Part shown: positions 16,653-27,178 of the stretch, in pieces
How positions within the stretch are numbered: position 1 is the first letter of the stretch
How the letters are laid out: each line of letters opens with the position of its first letter
Assembly (NCBI RefSeq): GCF_009687865.1
Contig: NZ_BLAE01000017.1
Coordinates: 62,001 to 126,000 of the forward strand
DNA from: Acrocarpospora macrocephala
GTDB taxonomy: Bacteria > Actinomycetota > Actinomycetes > Streptosporangiales > Streptosporangiaceae
Length of the DNA stretch: 64,000 nt
Direction of reading: 5' to 3'
Made by a program: the position numbers and the translations under genes
Notes under the pieces: generated by a model
Seen by the model: the letters and a program-made list of their open reading frames with translations, nothing else
Told to the model about the DNA's origin: nothing
The model's database searches: none

Positions 16653-17441
16653 ATGTCGGGTCCCCTCGTCGCCGAACGGCTCAGCGTTGGTCACGACGGC
16701 CGCACCATCCTGGCCGACGTGGACTTGACCCTTCCCGCGAGCACGGTGACCGTGCTCGTCGGACCCAACGGCTGCGGAAAATCCACCATGCTGCGCACCC
16801 TGGCCGGCCTGCAGCGGCCGACCGGCGGCCAGGTGCGGGTCCTGGGCGATCCCCTGGACAAACTCAGCCGCAGGGAACTGTCCCAGCGGCTGGCCTTCCT
16901 GCCGCAGACGCCCCTGGTCCCCGCCGGGATCACCGTGCGTGAACTGGCCAGGAACGGCCGCTACGCGCATCGCGGCGCGTTCGCGCGGCACACCGCGGAA
17001 GACCTCGACGCCGTCGAGTGGGCGCTGCGCGTCACCAACGCGCTCCCGCTCGCCGGGAAACGCGTGAACGAGCTGTCCGGCGGTGAGCGGCAACGCGCCT
17101 GGCTCGCCGCGGTGCTCGCGCAGAAGGCGGACATCCTGCTGCTCGACGAGCCCACCACCTACCTCGACCTGCGCTACCAGGTGGAGGTGCTGGAAGTGGT
17201 GCGCTCCCTCGCCCACGAGCACGGCATGGCCTGCGGCCTGGTCCTCCACGACCTGGGACAGGCCTCCTCCTACGGCGACCGCGTGATGCTGACCGCGGGC
17301 GGCGAGATCCTCGGCCACGGCACCCCGGCCGAGGTGCTCACCTCCGAGGGCATCGCCCGCGCCTTCGGGCTCGACGTCAAGGTCGTGCACGACTCCGAGA
17401 CGGGTGGAATCGCCTGCTTCCCCCGTACTTCAGCCAACTGA
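16653..17441 (+). CDS. FecE/FepC-type ABC transporter ATPase
   Basis: The 262-residue ATPase has Walker A GPNGCGKS (37-44), LPQTP as the Q-loop, the signature LSGGERQR, Walker B ILLLDEPTTYLD and the H-loop LVLHDLGQAS. It closely follows the pattern of siderophore/cobalamin importer ATPases. It starts at ATG 16653 after GAGAAAGG. It would power the fused permease at 18433 with the lipoprotein at 17474. Confidence 0.92.
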   Translation: MSGPLVAERLSVGHDGRTILADVDLTLPASTVTVLVGPNGCGKSTMLRTLAGLQRPTGGQVRVLGDPLDKLSRRELSQRLAFLPQTPLVPAGITVRELARNGRYAHRGAFARHTAEDLDAVEWALRVTNALPLAGKRVNELSGGERQRAWLAAVLAQKADILLLDEPTTYLDLRYQVEVLEVVRSLAHEHGMACGLVLHDLGQASSYGDRVMLTAGGEILGHGTPAEVLTSEGIARAFGLDVKVVHDSETGGIACFPRTSAN

Positions 17442-17473
17442 CACCCCCCACAGCACAGTTAAGGCAGACGACC

Positions 17474-18436
17474 ATGCGCAAGACCGCAATCCTTCTCGGC
17501 ACCGTGGCCGCGGTGCTCGCTATCGCCTCGTGCGGCTCCTCGACCCCCGCCGCCCCGACCGCTGCCGCCGCCCCCGGCGCAGCGAAGATCACCATCACGG
17601 ACGCCTTCGGCCCCGTGGAGCTGGCCGCCCCCGCCACCCGCGTCGTCTCGCTCGAGTGGACCTACACCGAGGAACTGCTCGCGCTCGGCGTGGCCCCGGT
17701 CGGCGTCGCCGACATGGGCGTCTACAACGACTGGGTGACGGCGGGCCCGCGCGTCGCCGAGACCACCCTCGACGTCGGCACCCGCCAGGAGCCGAACCTG
17801 GAGACCATCGCCTCGCTCAAGCCCGACCTGATCGTGGGTGCCGCGGACCGGTTCACCAGCAACCTCCAGAGCCTCAAGGACATCGCCCCGGTCCTCGCGT
17901 TCCGGTGGAACGATCCGGCCAAACCACAACTCACCACCATGAGAGAGAGCTTCCTGGCGCTGGCCGAGGCCGTCGGCAAGGACGCCAAGGCCAGCGAGGT
18001 GCTCGCCGGGCTCGACGCGACGATGGCGTCGGCCAAGACCAAGCTCTCCACCGTGGGCAAGACCTTCGCCCTCGCCTACCCGGCCGGGGGAGCGGGCGCC
18101 GCGACCGTGACCGTCTTCGCCAAGCCCTCGCTCGCCTCCCAGATCCTGGAGGCGGCCGGCATGACCAACGGGTGGACCGGGACCGCTGACGGAGACGGGC
18201 TCAGCACGGTCGGCGTCGAGGCGCTGACCGGTCTCCCCGCCGACGTGAACTTCCTCTACGTCTCCCCGGCCGGCGACGACACCTTCGTCAAGCTCGCCGA
18301 CAACAAGGTGTGGACCGGGCTGCCCTTCGTCCAGGCGGCCCACACCTACCTGCTGGACCCGACCCCGTGGTTCTACGGCGGGCCGCTGTCGGCCGAGCAA
18401 CTGCTCACCCAGACCGTGGCGACGCTGGTCAAATGA
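17474..18436 (+). CDS. FecB/FepB-type substrate-binding lipoprotein
   Basis: This 320-residue protein has a lipoprotein signal (MRKTAILLGTVAAVLAIASC, lipobox IASC) and then a class III binding-protein fold with the typical ITDAFGPVEL, RVVSLEWTYTEELLALG, NLETIASLKPDLIVG and the C-terminal FVQAAHTYLLDPTPWFYGGP. Such proteins hold ferric siderophores, haem or cobalamin-type ligands outside the membrane. No siderophore biosynthesis gene is nearby, so the ligand is open. It overlaps the permease gene by four bases. Confidence 0.9.
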   Translation: MRKTAILLGTVAAVLAIASCGSSTPAAPTAAAAPGAAKITITDAFGPVELAAPATRVVSLEWTYTEELLALGVAPVGVADMGVYNDWVTAGPRVAETTLDVGTRQEPNLETIASLKPDLIVGAADRFTSNLQSLKDIAPVLAFRWNDPAKPQLTTMRESFLALAEAVGKDAKASEVLAGLDATMASAKTKLSTVGKTFALAYPAGGAGAATVTVFAKPSLASQILEAAGMTNGWTGTADGDGLSTVGVEALTGLPADVNFLYVSPAGDDTFVKLADNKVWTGLPFVQAAHTYLLDPTPWFYGGPLSAEQLLTQTVATLVK

Positions 18437-20475
18437 CCGCCGCTCTCGCGTCCGCCGCCCCGATGCGACCGGTCCGGCGGTTCGGCCCTCCCGTCGCCTG
18501 CGCCGCCGCCCTCGCCCTGCTGGCGGTCGTCTCCCTCTGGCATCTGGGCCAGGGCGCCTCCCGGCTCGGCGTCGGCGACGTGGTCCAGGTGCTCACCGGC
18601 GGCGGGGACCAGCTGGCGGGCGACATCGTCTTCAGCGGACGGCTGCCCCGCACGCTCGCGGGCCTGGTGGCCGGGCTGGCCCTCGGCCTCGCTGGCGGCC
18701 TGGTCCAGGGCGGGACGCGCAACCCGCTCGCGGCCCCCGACACGCTGGGCGTGAACGCGGGCGCCTACCTGGCGGTCACCATCGTCGGCGCGACCGGCCT
18801 GAGCGTCGGCGTGTTCGGCACCGGCGCCGCCGCCCTGGCCGGCGCCGTCGCCGCGGCCGCGCTCGTGTACGCGCTGGCCGGGCGCTCGCTGTACGCCCCG
18901 GGACGCGTGCTCCTGGCCGGTACGGCGGTCGCCCTGGCGGCCACCTCGATCGCGCTGATGGTGCAGATGCTCAACGAGCAGACCGCCCGCGGCACGTTCT
19001 TCTGGGGCAACGGGTCGCTGATCCAGACCGGCCTGAGCGTCCCGCTCTGGACCGGAGCGGCGGTCCTCGTCCTGGCCCTGGCCGTGCCCGCGCTCGTCCG
19101 CCCGCTCGACCTGCTCGCCCTGGGCGACGACACGGCCGAGGCCATGGGGGTGAACGCGGGCCGCATGCGCCTGTACGTCCTGCTGCTGTCGGTCGCCTTC
19201 GCCGCCGTCGCGGTGACCGTCGCGGGACCGATCGGCTTCGTCGGCCTGGTGGCCCCGATCGCCGTGCGGATGGCGGGGATCCACCGGCACGCCTGGCTGC
19301 TGCCGCTGTCGGCGGCGGCGGGCGCGCTGCTGGTGCTGCTCGCGGACGGCGTGGGGCAGGCTCTGCAGACCGCCGCCGGCGGCGAGATCCCGGTCGGGGT
19401 CGTCACCGCGCTGGTGGGCGGCCCCGTCTTCCTGCTGCTGGTCCGCCGCCTGACCACCGGCGACGCCGAGACCGGGGCCGCGGTCACCGAGACCAGGCCG
19501 GTGACCGGCCGCCGCTACGCCACCGTCGTGACGGTGGCGGCGGTCCTGCTCGCCGCCGGGATCCTCGTCGGGGTCTGCGTCGGCACGCTGAGCATCGACC
19601 TGTCCCAGCTGCTCAACCCCGATCCGCTGATCCAGGGTGTGCTGTCGCAGCGGTTCACCCGGGTGCTCGCCGCGGCCGGGGGCGGGGCCTGCCTCGCGGT
19701 GGCGGGCGGCGCCGTCCAGGCCGTCATCCGCAACCCGCTCGCCGAGCCGTCCCTGCTGGGGGTCACCGGCGGGGCGGCCATCGGGGCCGTCACGGTGATC
19801 ACTCTGGCCTCCACCGCCCCGCGCTGGATGATCCCGGGGGCGGCGGCGCTCGGCGGTCTGCTCGCCCTGCTGCTGGTGATCGCCGTGGCCCGGCGGAAGG
19901 GCGTGCTCGATCCGACCAGGGTGGTGCTGGTCGGCATCGGCCTGGCCGCGGCCACCTCGGCGGTCGTCCAGGTGCTCGCGCTGCGCTCCACCATGACGAT
20001 CGGGGCGGTCCTGACCTGGCTGGCCGGGTCCACCTACGGGCGCGCGGCCGGCGACCTGCTCTGGCTGGCCGTCCCGCTGGTGGTCACGGTGCTGCTCGTG
20101 GCCGGCACCCGGCCGCTGGACATGCTGGCGCTGGGTGAGGACCTGCCGCGCGCGTTCGGGCTCCGGCTCGGCCGGGTGCGCCTGCTCGTGCTGATGGGCG
20201 CGGTCGCGCTCGCCGCGGGCACCGCCGCGACCATCGGCGCGGTCGGCTTCGTCGGGCTGATCGCGCCGCACCTCGCGCGGAGCGTCGTCGGCTCCTCGCA
20301 CCGCCGCATGTTGCCCGTGGCGGCGCTGCTCGGGGCCGTCCTGGTGGTGGTCGCCGACACCGTCGGCCGGGTCGTCATCGATCCCCGGCAGATTCCGGTG
20401 GGGGTGATGACGGCGCTGGTCGGCACGCCGTACATGATCTGGCTGCTGCGCTCGAACAGGAGGGCGAGCCGGTGA
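18433..20475 (+). CDS. Fused FecCD-type ABC permease (FhuB-like)
   Basis: At 680 residues this is two FecCD permease units in one chain. The halves are about residues 20-335 and 360-680, each with the pair GRLPRTLAG or QRFTRVLAA followed by a GG.VQ..RNPLA.P..LGV motif and a late GPIGFVGLVAP or GAVGFVGLIAP coupling loop. About 20 membrane helices are expected. Fusion of two permease units is known for FhuB. It starts at ATG 18433, overlapping the lipoprotein stop, and its own stop overlaps the GTG of tldD, so transport and TldDE are translationally coupled. Confidence 0.9.
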   Translation: MTAALASAAPMRPVRRFGPPVACAAALALLAVVSLWHLGQGASRLGVGDVVQVLTGGGDQLAGDIVFSGRLPRTLAGLVAGLALGLAGGLVQGGTRNPLAAPDTLGVNAGAYLAVTIVGATGLSVGVFGTGAAALAGAVAAAALVYALAGRSLYAPGRVLLAGTAVALAATSIALMVQMLNEQTARGTFFWGNGSLIQTGLSVPLWTGAAVLVLALAVPALVRPLDLLALGDDTAEAMGVNAGRMRLYVLLLSVAFAAVAVTVAGPIGFVGLVAPIAVRMAGIHRHAWLLPLSAAAGALLVLLADGVGQALQTAAGGEIPVGVVTALVGGPVFLLLVRRLTTGDAETGAAVTETRPVTGRRYATVVTVAAVLLAAGILVGVCVGTLSIDLSQLLNPDPLIQGVLSQRFTRVLAAAGGGACLAVAGGAVQAVIRNPLAEPSLLGVTGGAAIGAVTVITLASTAPRWMIPGAAALGGLLALLLVIAVARRKGVLDPTRVVLVGIGLAAATSAVVQVLALRSTMTIGAVLTWLAGSTYGRAAGDLLWLAVPLVVTVLLVAGTRPLDMLALGEDLPRAFGLRLGRVRLLVLMGAVALAAGTAATIGAVGFVGLIAPHLARSVVGSSHRRMLPVAALLGAVLVVVADTVGRVVIDPRQIPVGVMTALVGTPYMIWLLRSNRRASR

Positions 20476-21911
20476 GGGAGATCGCGGACCGCGCGCTCGA
20501 CACCGCCGTGCGCGGGGGCGCCGCCTACGCGGACGTGCGGGTCGTGCGGCGGGCCGAGGAGTCGGTGACGGTGCGGACCGGCCGGGTCGAGTCCATCGCC
20601 TCGGAGGAGAGCGAAGGCGTCGGCGTCCGGGTGTTCGCGTACGGAGCCTGGGGTTTCGCGGCGACCCACGGGTACGACGCGGACGCGGTCGACGCGGCCG
20701 CGGCCGAGGCGGTACGGCAGGCCAAAGCCGCGGCGCCCGCACTGCGGCATCGCGTGACCCTGGCCGAGCGCCCCCGCGCCCAGGGCACCTACGCCACTCC
20801 CGTCAAGGAGGATCCCTTCGCGCTTCCGCTGGAGGCCAAGGTCGCCGACCTGCTCGCCGCCGACGCCGCGCTGGCCGGGCCCGGCGTCGTGGCCACCGTC
20901 TCGACGTATGGCGCGCAGCGGGAGTGGAAGACCTTCGCGGCCACCGACGGCAGCCTCACCGAGCAGGTGTTCACGCACGTGGGAGCGGGGGTGGAGGCGC
21001 ATGCCGTACACGGGAACGAGCACCAGCGGCGCAGCTATCCCGAGGCCAGGGGCGGCCGGTGGGGGCAGGCGGGGTACGAGTTCGTCCGCGAACTCGACCT
21101 GGCGGGGAACGCGGCCAGGTGCGCCGAGGAGGCGGTGGCCCTGCTCTCGGCGCCGCCCTGCCCCGACGGGCCCGCCACCGTCGTCATCGACCCCAGCCAG
21201 CTGTACCTGCAGATCCACGAGTCCTGCGGGCACGCCACCGAACTCGACCGCGTCTTCGGCGCGGAGGCGAGCTACGCGGGGACCAGCTTCCTCACCGCCG
21301 ACCTGCTCGGTTCCGGCTTCAGGTACGGCTCGGACCTGGTCACCCTGGTCGCCGACGCGACCGTCCCCGGCGGTCCCGGTTCGTTCGGCTGGGACGACGA
21401 GGGGGTGGCGGCGCAGCGCACCACCCTGGTCGAGAACGGCGTCCTCACCGGCTTCCTGACCTCGCGGGACACCGCTCCCCGCATCGGCGGGCCGTCCGGC
21501 GGCACCGTGCGCGCGGAGAGCTGGAACCGGCTTCCGCTGGTCCGCATGACCAACGTCAACCTCGTGCCGGTGCCCGGCATGAGCCTGCCGGACATCGTGG
21601 CGGACACCGACGACGGCCTCTACCTGGACACCAACCGCAGCTGGTCGATCGACGACCGCCGCTGGAACTTCCAGTTCGGCACGGAGATCGCCTACGAGAT
21701 CAAGGGCGGGCGATTGGGACGCATCCTCAAGAACCCGGTCTACTCCGGGGTCACGCCGGAGTTCTGGCGCTCCTGCGACGCGGTCGCCGACGAAAGCAGC
21801 TACGTCATGTACGGCAATCCCAACTGCGCCAAGGGCCTGCCGCCGCAGTGCGTCCAGGTGGGGCACGGCTGTTCGGGGGCGCGGTTCCGAGGCGTACGGA
21901 TGGGGCGATGA
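20472..21911 (+). CDS. tldD: TldD-family metalloprotease subunit
   Basis: This 479-residue protein has the TldD zinc motif as HESCGHATELD (His249, Glu250, His254) and a Cys-containing C-terminus (NCAKGLPPQCVQVGHGC). TldD pairs with TldE; the complex removes leader peptides from modified peptides such as microcin B17 and degrades unfolded short peptides. It starts at GTG 20472 inside the permease stop. Being in the same coupled operon as a siderophore-type importer is unusual and suggests the pair cuts an imported peptide (inference). Confidence 0.9.
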   Translation: MREIADRALDTAVRGGAAYADVRVVRRAEESVTVRTGRVESIASEESEGVGVRVFAYGAWGFAATHGYDADAVDAAAAEAVRQAKAAAPALRHRVTLAERPRAQGTYATPVKEDPFALPLEAKVADLLAADAALAGPGVVATVSTYGAQREWKTFAATDGSLTEQVFTHVGAGVEAHAVHGNEHQRRSYPEARGGRWGQAGYEFVRELDLAGNAARCAEEAVALLSAPPCPDGPATVVIDPSQLYLQIHESCGHATELDRVFGAEASYAGTSFLTADLLGSGFRYGSDLVTLVADATVPGGPGSFGWDDEGVAAQRTTLVENGVLTGFLTSRDTAPRIGGPSGGTVRAESWNRLPLVRMTNVNLVPVPGMSLPDIVADTDDGLYLDTNRSWSIDDRRWNFQFGTEIAYEIKGGRLGRILKNPVYSGVTPEFWRSCDAVADESSYVMYGNPNCAKGLPPQCVQVGHGCSGARFRGVRMGR

Positions 21912-23245
21912 TCGAGAAACACGCGGAACGGCTGCTGGCGCTGGCACGCCGGCACGGCGCGACCGACGCGGAGGTGAGCGTGGAAACCCGCCGGGCGGCG
22001 CTGACCAGGTTCGCCAACTCCGAGATCCACCAGAGCGTGGCGGAGGACACCGTCCGGGTGAACCTCCGCTACGTGCACGGCAGGCGGCACGGCATGGCGG
22101 CGACGGGCCGCCTGGACGACGCCGCGCTCGAGTCCCTGGTCGAACGCGCCGCCGCGAGCGCGCGCGGCACGGCCGAGACCGACGACTGGCCCGGCCTGCC
22201 GGAACCGGGGCCGATCCCGGAGGTGACGGGTGCCAGCGCCGCCGCCACCCGCGCGGCCACGCCCGAACTCCGCGCCGGCGTGGTGCGCGAGGTCATCGCC
22301 GCGGCCGACGCCGCCGGTGTCGGCGCGTTCGGCTCCTTCGCCACCGGCGCCGTCACCACGGCCGTGCTCAGCAGCAGGGGTGTCCGGGCGGCGCAGACCA
22401 GGAGCGACGCCTGGCTGGTCACCGTGCACATGTCCCCGGACGGCGGCACCGGATACGCCGAGACCTGCGCGGTGGACGTGGCCGACGTCGACGGCGCGGC
22501 CCTCGGCCGGGAGGCGGCGGCCAAGGCCCGCGCCGGTGATCACGCCGTCGCCCTCGCGCCCGGGGAGTATCCCGTGGTCCTGGAGGAGTACGCCGTGGTG
22601 GACCTGCTGGCCAAGCTCGGCCGGTGCGGCTTCAACGCGCGCGCCGCCCAGGAGGGCCAGTCCTGCGCGGAGCCCGGCGTCCGGATCGCCAGCGACCTGG
22701 TCACCGTCTGGGATGACGGGACCGACCCGGCGGGCCTGCCCACCGCCTTCGACTACGAGGGCGTCGGAAAACAGCGGGTCACCCTCATCGACCGCGGCCG
22801 CTGCGCGGGCCTGGTCCACGACACCCGCACCGCCGCCGGCGCCGGAATCCACTCCACCGGGCACGCGCTGCCCGCGCCCAACCCGGTCGGCCCGCTCCCG
22901 ACGAACATGTTCATGGCACCCGGTGGCTTCTCCCGGGAGGAACTGCTCGGCCGGCTGGACCGGGGACTGCTCGTGACCCGCTTCTACTACACCAACCCGG
23001 TGGATCCCAAGCGCGGGATCGTCACCGGAGTGACCCGGGACGGCCTCTTCCTCGTCGAGGGCGGCGAGATCGTCGGTCCCGTACGCGACCTGCGGTTCAG
23101 CCAGAGCTATCTGGACGTCCTCCGAGGCGTCAGCGCGGTCGGCAACTCCCGCAGGACCCTCCGCGGCTGGTACGGCGGAGTATCGGTCCTCGGCGACATC
23201 ACCGTCCCCGCCGTCCTCTCCGACAGCTTCCGCTTCTCCGGTTAG
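21908..23245 (+). CDS. tldE: TldE/PmbA-family partner of TldD
   Basis: The 445-residue product aligns in pattern with TldE/PmbA: EVSVETRRAALTRFANSEIHQ near the start, ALAPGEYPVVLEEYAVVDLL, GKQRVTLIDRG, NMFMAPGGFSREELL and NPVDPKRGIVTGVTRDGLF. It lacks the HExxxH motif, as expected for the non-catalytic half. ATG 21908 overlaps the tldD stop (ATGA). It ends five bases before the convergent aconitase gene with no visible terminator between them. Confidence 0.9.
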   Translation: MIEKHAERLLALARRHGATDAEVSVETRRAALTRFANSEIHQSVAEDTVRVNLRYVHGRRHGMAATGRLDDAALESLVERAAASARGTAETDDWPGLPEPGPIPEVTGASAAATRAATPELRAGVVREVIAAADAAGVGAFGSFATGAVTTAVLSSRGVRAAQTRSDAWLVTVHMSPDGGTGYAETCAVDVADVDGAALGREAAAKARAGDHAVALAPGEYPVVLEEYAVVDLLAKLGRCGFNARAAQEGQSCAEPGVRIASDLVTVWDDGTDPAGLPTAFDYEGVGKQRVTLIDRGRCAGLVHDTRTAAGAGIHSTGHALPAPNPVGPLPTNMFMAPGGFSREELLGRLDRGLLVTRFYYTNPVDPKRGIVTGVTRDGLFLVEGGEIVGPVRDLRFSQSYLDVLRGVSAVGNSRRTLRGWYGGVSVLGDITVPAVLSDSFRFSG

Positions 23246-23250
23246 GCGCA

Positions 23251-25833
23251 CTACGAGAGCAGCATCCTCAAGACATAGGGCATGACGCCACCGTGCCGGT
23301 AATAGGCGACCTCGCGTGCGGTGTCCAGCCGGAGCCGGGTCTCGAACGTCACGTCGTCGGCGGTGACGGCCAGCGTGGGCGGTAGCGGGCCCTCCCCGAG
23401 CGACCCGAGACCCAGGATGGTGATGCGCTCCCGCCCGGTCAGTCCGAGCTCGGCCGCGCCTTGGCCGGGCAGGAACTCCAGCGGGAGCACGCCCATGCCG
23501 ACCAGGTTCGACCGGTGGATGCGCTCGTAGGACCTGGCGATGACGGCCTTCACGCCCAGCAGCGCCGGCCCCTTGGCCGCCCAGTCGCGGGAGGAGCCGG
23601 CTCCGTATCCTTCCCCGGCGAGCACCACGGTCGCGACCCCGGCCTCCCGGTAGGCGCGGGCGGCGTCGTACACCGAGGTGATCCTGCCGCCGTCGAGGAA
23701 GTCGCGGGTCAGACCGCCTTCCGTGCCGGGGGCGACCTCGTTGCGCAGCCGCGGGTTGGCGAAGGTGCCACGCATCATGACGTCGTGGTTGCCGCGGCGC
23801 GAGGCGTAGGTGTTGAGCCGCCCGCGCGGCACGCCGAGTCCGGCCAGATACCGGCCGGCGGGGCTGTCGGGGAGGATCGCTCCGGCCGGCGAGATGTGGT
23901 CGGTGGTCACGAAGTCGCCCAGCTTGACCAGCACCCGCGCGTCGAGGATGTCGTGGAGCCGGTCGGGCTCGCGCGACATTCCGTCCAGGTAGGGCGGACG
24001 CCGAACGTAGGTCGACCCGGGATCCCACGAGAAGGTGCCGGAACCCGGGGCGTCCAGCTGTTGCCAGCGGTCGTCGCCGTCGAAGACGTCGGCGTAGGCG
24101 CGGGTGAACATGGACGGCTTGATGACGCCCGCGACGATCCGCTGGACCTCCTCGGGAGCGGGCCACACCTCCCGGAGGTAGACGGGCCGGCCGTCGCTGC
24201 CCGTGCCGAGCGGCTCGGTGGTGAGGTCGACGTCCATCGTGCCGGCTATCGCGTACGCGACGACGAGCGGCGGGGAGGCCAGGTAGTTCATCCCGACCTC
24301 CGGCTGGATCCGTCCCTCGAAGTTGCGGTTTCCCGACAGCACCGCCGCGACACTGAGCCCGGACTCGCTGACCGCACGCGAGACCTCGTCGATGAGCGGC
24401 CCGGAGGCGCCGATGCAGGTCATACAGCCGAATCCGGACAGGTGGAACCCGAGCTCCTCCAGGAAGGGGACCAGCCCCGCCTCGTTGAAGTAGTCCATCA
24501 CCACCCGCGATCCGGGTGAGAGGGTGGTCTTCACCCACGGCTTGGTGCGCAGGCCCCGCTCGACGGCTTTCTTGGCCAGCAGGGCGGCGGCCACCATGAC
24601 CGAGGGGTTGGAGGTGTTGGTGCAGGAGGTGATCGCGGCGATGGCGACGGCCCCGTGCCCGATCTCGTGGCCGGTGCCCGCCAGCCGGACCCGCAGGGCG
24701 GGGGGCGCCGAGGCGCGGAAGGCCGCCTTGGCGGCGTCGAGCGGCACCCGGTCCTGGGGCCTGCGCGGCCCGGCGATGGAGGGCACGACGGTGGACAGGT
24801 CGAGGTCGAGGTCGGCGGTGTACTCGGGCGGAGCGTCCGGGTCGTGCCACAGGCCCTGCTCCCTGGCGTAGGCCTCGACCAGATCCACGTGCTCGTCGTC
24901 GCGGCCGGTGAAGCGGAGGTAGCGGATGGTCTCCTCGTCGACGGGGAACAGCGCGGCGGTGGAGCCGAACTCGGGGCTCATGTTCGAGATGGTCACCCGG
25001 TCGGTCACGGGCAGCGTGACGACTCCGGGGCCGTGAAACTCCACGATCTTGCCGACCACGCCGTGGCCGCGCAGCAGCTCGGTGACGGTCAGGACCAGGT
25101 CGGTGGCGGTGGCGGTCACCGGCAGCTCGCCGTGCAGCCGCACGCCCACGACATCGGGCAGCGGGATCGACACCGACTGGCCCAGCATCGACGACTCGGC
25201 CTCGATGCCGCCGATGCCCCAGCCCAGCACGCCGAGCCCGTTGACCATCGTGGTGTGCGAGTCGGTGCCCAGGCAGATGTCGGGAAAGGCCGTTCCGTCC
25301 TGGACCATCACCACGCGGGCCAGGTATTCCACGTTGACCTGGTGCATGATGCCCTTGCCCGGCGGCACCACGGTGAAGTTCCGCAGGGACGCCTGCCCCC
25401 AGCGCAGGAAGCGGTAGCGCTCGCCGTTGCGTTCGTACTCCAGCTCGGCGTTGCGGGCCAGCGCGTCCGGCCGCCCGAAGACGTCGGCGATGATGGAGTG
25501 GTCGACGACGAGTTCGGCCGGGACGGCCGGGTTGACGCGAGCGGGATCGCCGCCCAGCGCGGCCAGCGCGTCCCGCATGGCGGCCAGGTCGACGAGCGCG
25601 GGCACCCCGTTGGTGTCGTGCAGGAACACCCGGGCCGGGTACAGGTCCACGGCCCCGGTCCTGGCCCCGCGCGGCTTCCATCCGGCCACGGCCTCGACCT
25701 GGTCGGCGGGGGCGCCGTGCCGTACCAGGTTCTCCAGTACGATCCGCAGGCTGTACGGAAGGCGGGCGGAGGCCAGGCCGGCCACGGGGTGGATGCGGTA
25801 GGCGCGGGATCCCGCCCGGAGCGTGGCCGTCAC
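23251..25833 (-). CDS. acnA: Aconitate hydratase (AcnA type)
   Basis: The 860-residue enzyme has AcnA order and length, with the 4Fe-4S ligands in [11 protein letters not shown] and [13 protein letters not shown], the substrate motif [10 protein letters not shown], and the swivel-domain [13 protein letters not shown]. It interconverts citrate and isocitrate or a related tricarboxylate. GTG 25833 is chosen because it overlaps the preceding stop (GTGA) and leaves a normal AcnA N-terminus. It is the last gene of a ten-gene catabolic operon rather than a stand-alone housekeeping gene, so it may serve a specific pathway or be a second aconitase. Confidence 0.92.
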   Translation of the reverse strand: MTATLRAGSRAYRIHPVAGLASARLPYSLRIVLENLVRHGAPADQVEAVAGWKPRGARTGAVDLYPARVFLHDTNGVPALVDLAAMRDALAALGGDPARVNPAVPAELVVDHSIIADVFGRPDALARNAELEYERNGERYRFLRWGQASLRNFTVVPPGKGIMHQVNVEYLARVVMVQDGTAFPDICLGTDSHTTMVNGLGVLGWGIGGIEAESSMLGQSVSIPLPDVVGVRLHGELPVTATATDLVLTVTELLRGHGVVGKIVEFHGPGVVTLPVTDRVTISNMSPEFGSTAALFPVDEETIRYLRFTGRDDEHVDLVEAYAREQGLWHDPDAPPEYTADLDLDLSTVVPSIAGPRRPQDRVPLDAAKAAFRASAPPALRVRLAGTGHEIGHGAVAIAAITSCTNTSNPSVMVAAALLAKKAVERGLRTKPWVKTTLSPGSRVVMDYFNEAGLVPFLEELGFHLSGFGCMTCIGASGPLIDEVSRAVSESGLSVAAVLSGNRNFEGRIQPEVGMNYLASPPLVVAYAIAGTMDVDLTTEPLGTGSDGRPVYLREVWPAPEEVQRIVAGVIKPSMFTRAYADVFDGDDRWQQLDAPGSGTFSWDPGSTYVRRPPYLDGMSREPDRLHDILDARVLVKLGDFVTTDHISPAGAILPDSPAGRYLAGLGVPRGRLNTYASRRGNHDVMMRGTFANPRLRNEVAPGTEGGLTRDFLDGGRITSVYDAARAYREAGVATVVLAGEGYGAGSSRDWAAKGPALLGVKAVIARSYERIHRSNLVGMGVLPLEFLPGQGAAELGLTGRERITILGLGSLGEGPLPPTLAVTADDVTFETRLRLDTAREVAYYRHGGVMPYVLRMLLS

Positions 25834-26135
25834 CGCGCCTCCCGGTCGAGGGAGACCGGCCGGCAGAAGGTGTTGCGGTGGGTCTCCACGCACGCGGCGG
25901 CCACCTCGCGCCAGGCCGCGTAGTGCGGAGTGGCGCGGTGCTCCTGGTAGAAGGCGGCCTCGTCCCGGTAGATCTCGTAGAGCACGAACCGGTGCTGGTC
26001 CTCGTCGGTGCGCAGCACGTCGAAGCGGAGGCAGCCGGGCTCCTCTCGGCTGGCGCGGGCGTTCGCCTCGATCCCGGGGAGGAAGGCGTCGACGTGGTCC
26101 GGCCTGACCTGCAGGTGCACGATCACGACGAACAT
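25830..26135 (-). CDS. ABM-superfamily small monooxygenase
   Basis: This 101-residue protein has the antibiotic-biosynthesis-monooxygenase (ferredoxin-like dimeric barrel) pattern: [53 protein letters not shown] and a His-rich end. Relatives such as YgiN and LsrG act on quinones or phospho-sugar-like ketones without cofactor. It is embedded with overlaps on both sides (13 bases upstream, four downstream), so it belongs to the pathway. LsrG-like isomerase activity on a phosphorylated keto acid would fit an OtnK-containing operon (inference). Confidence 0.82.
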   Translation of the reverse strand: MFVVIVHLQVRPDHVDAFLPGIEANARASREEPGCLRFDVLRTDEDQHRFVLYEIYRDEAAFYQEHRATPHYAAWREVAAACVETHRNTFCRPVSLDREAR

Positions 26136-27178
26136 GCGGCCATCCCCTCGGGAAGGGGGACGTGGCACTCTTCGCCCAGCAGGCTCAGATCCCGGAGGGT
26201 CTTGTCGGGCAGCGAAACGCCGCCCCGCTCGGCGTCGTGCGCCTTGCGCTCCTCGATCTCCCCCGGATAGAAGATCTCCTCGAAACCCGGTGCCAGCGGC
26301 ACCTCCTTGGTGCGGTCGATCAGGTCGTCGAGCCGCCTGCCGTACTCCTGCGGATCGTGCACCGCGTCGACGCGCAGGGCGAGCACCAGGTGGCCGCAGC
26401 CGCTGCGCCGGTCGGGAACGTACGGCCCCGCCACGCCGCCGGCGTAGGAACTGCCGGTCAGCACCCCGGACAGCACGTCCATCATGAAGGAGATGCCGTA
26501 TCCCTTGTGCCCGGCCATGGGCAGGATGAGCCCGTCGATCGCCTGCCGCGGGTCGGTCGTCGGGGTGCCGTCCGCGGCCAGGGCCCAGCCTTCGGGAACG
26601 GGCTCCTCCCGCTCCAGCGCGGCGTAGATCTTGCCCCGGGCCACTGTCGTGTTGGCGATGTCGAGCACGACCGGGCCGCGCCGCCCGCCCGGGACCGCGA
26701 TGGACCAAGGGTTGGCCCCGACCGTTTTCGCCCGGCCGCCCCAGGGGGCCATGGCGGGGCTGCCGTTGGTCGTCAGGACGGCGACACAGCCCTGGGCCGC
26801 GATCATGCGGGTGAAGTAGGCGGCGGTGCCGAAGTGATTGCTGTTTCGCACCGCGACGACGCCGACGCCGTGCTCACCCGCCCGCCGTACGGCTTCGCGG
26901 GCGGCGTGCGCGGTGACGACCTGGCCGACGCCGTCCTGCCCGTCGAGGACCGCGACGGCGCCCCCGTCGGTCACCGTGACCACCTCGGTCGCGGCTCGCA
27001 TGACCTTGCCGCGGATACGGTCGACGTACCAGCCCAGGCGCAGCATGCCGTGGGAGGGGTGCCCCCACATGTCCGCGGTCACCAGGCTGTCGGCCACCAG
27101 CCTCGCGTCGGGCTCGGGAACTCCGACCGAGGTCAGGACGCGGGTCCCGAAGGTGATGAGGTCTGGAGCCGGGATCAT
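26123..27178 (-). CDS. Malate/L-lactate dehydrogenase-family oxidoreductase (Ldh2)
   Basis: The 351-residue NAD(P)-dependent dehydrogenase is of the YlbC/AllD/YiaK type, not Rossmann MDH. Motifs are [77 protein letters not shown] and the C-terminal PGEIE. The family oxidises 2-hydroxy acids such as ureidoglycolate, malate, sulfolactate or 2,3-diketo-gulonate. It is the likely hydroxy-acid oxidation step of the operon. It overlaps the class II aldolase gene by four bases. Confidence 0.88.
   Translation of the reverse strand: MIPAPDLITFGTRVLTSVGVPEPDARLVADSLVTADMWGHPSHGMLRLGWYVDRIRGKVMRAATEVVTVTDGGAVAVLDGQDGVGQVVTAHAAREAVRRAGEHGVGVVAVRNSNHFGTAAYFTRMIAAQGCVAVLTTNGSPAMAPWGGRAKTVGANPWSIAVPGGRRGPVVLDIANTTVARGKIYAALEREEPVPEGWALAADGTPTTDPRQAIDGLILPMAGHKGYGISFMMDVLSGVLTGSSYAGGVAGPYVPDRRSGCGHLVLALRVDAVHDPQEYGRRLDDLIDRTKEVPLAPGFEEIFYPGEIEERKAHDAERGGVSLPDKTLRDLSLLGEECHVPLPEGMAACSS

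Noticed and set aside
21800-25681. A 1293-codon minus-strand open frame crossing TldE and aconitase
   Set aside because: It covers the wrong frame of aconitase and the antisense of tldE; the aconitase frame itself has all family motifs.
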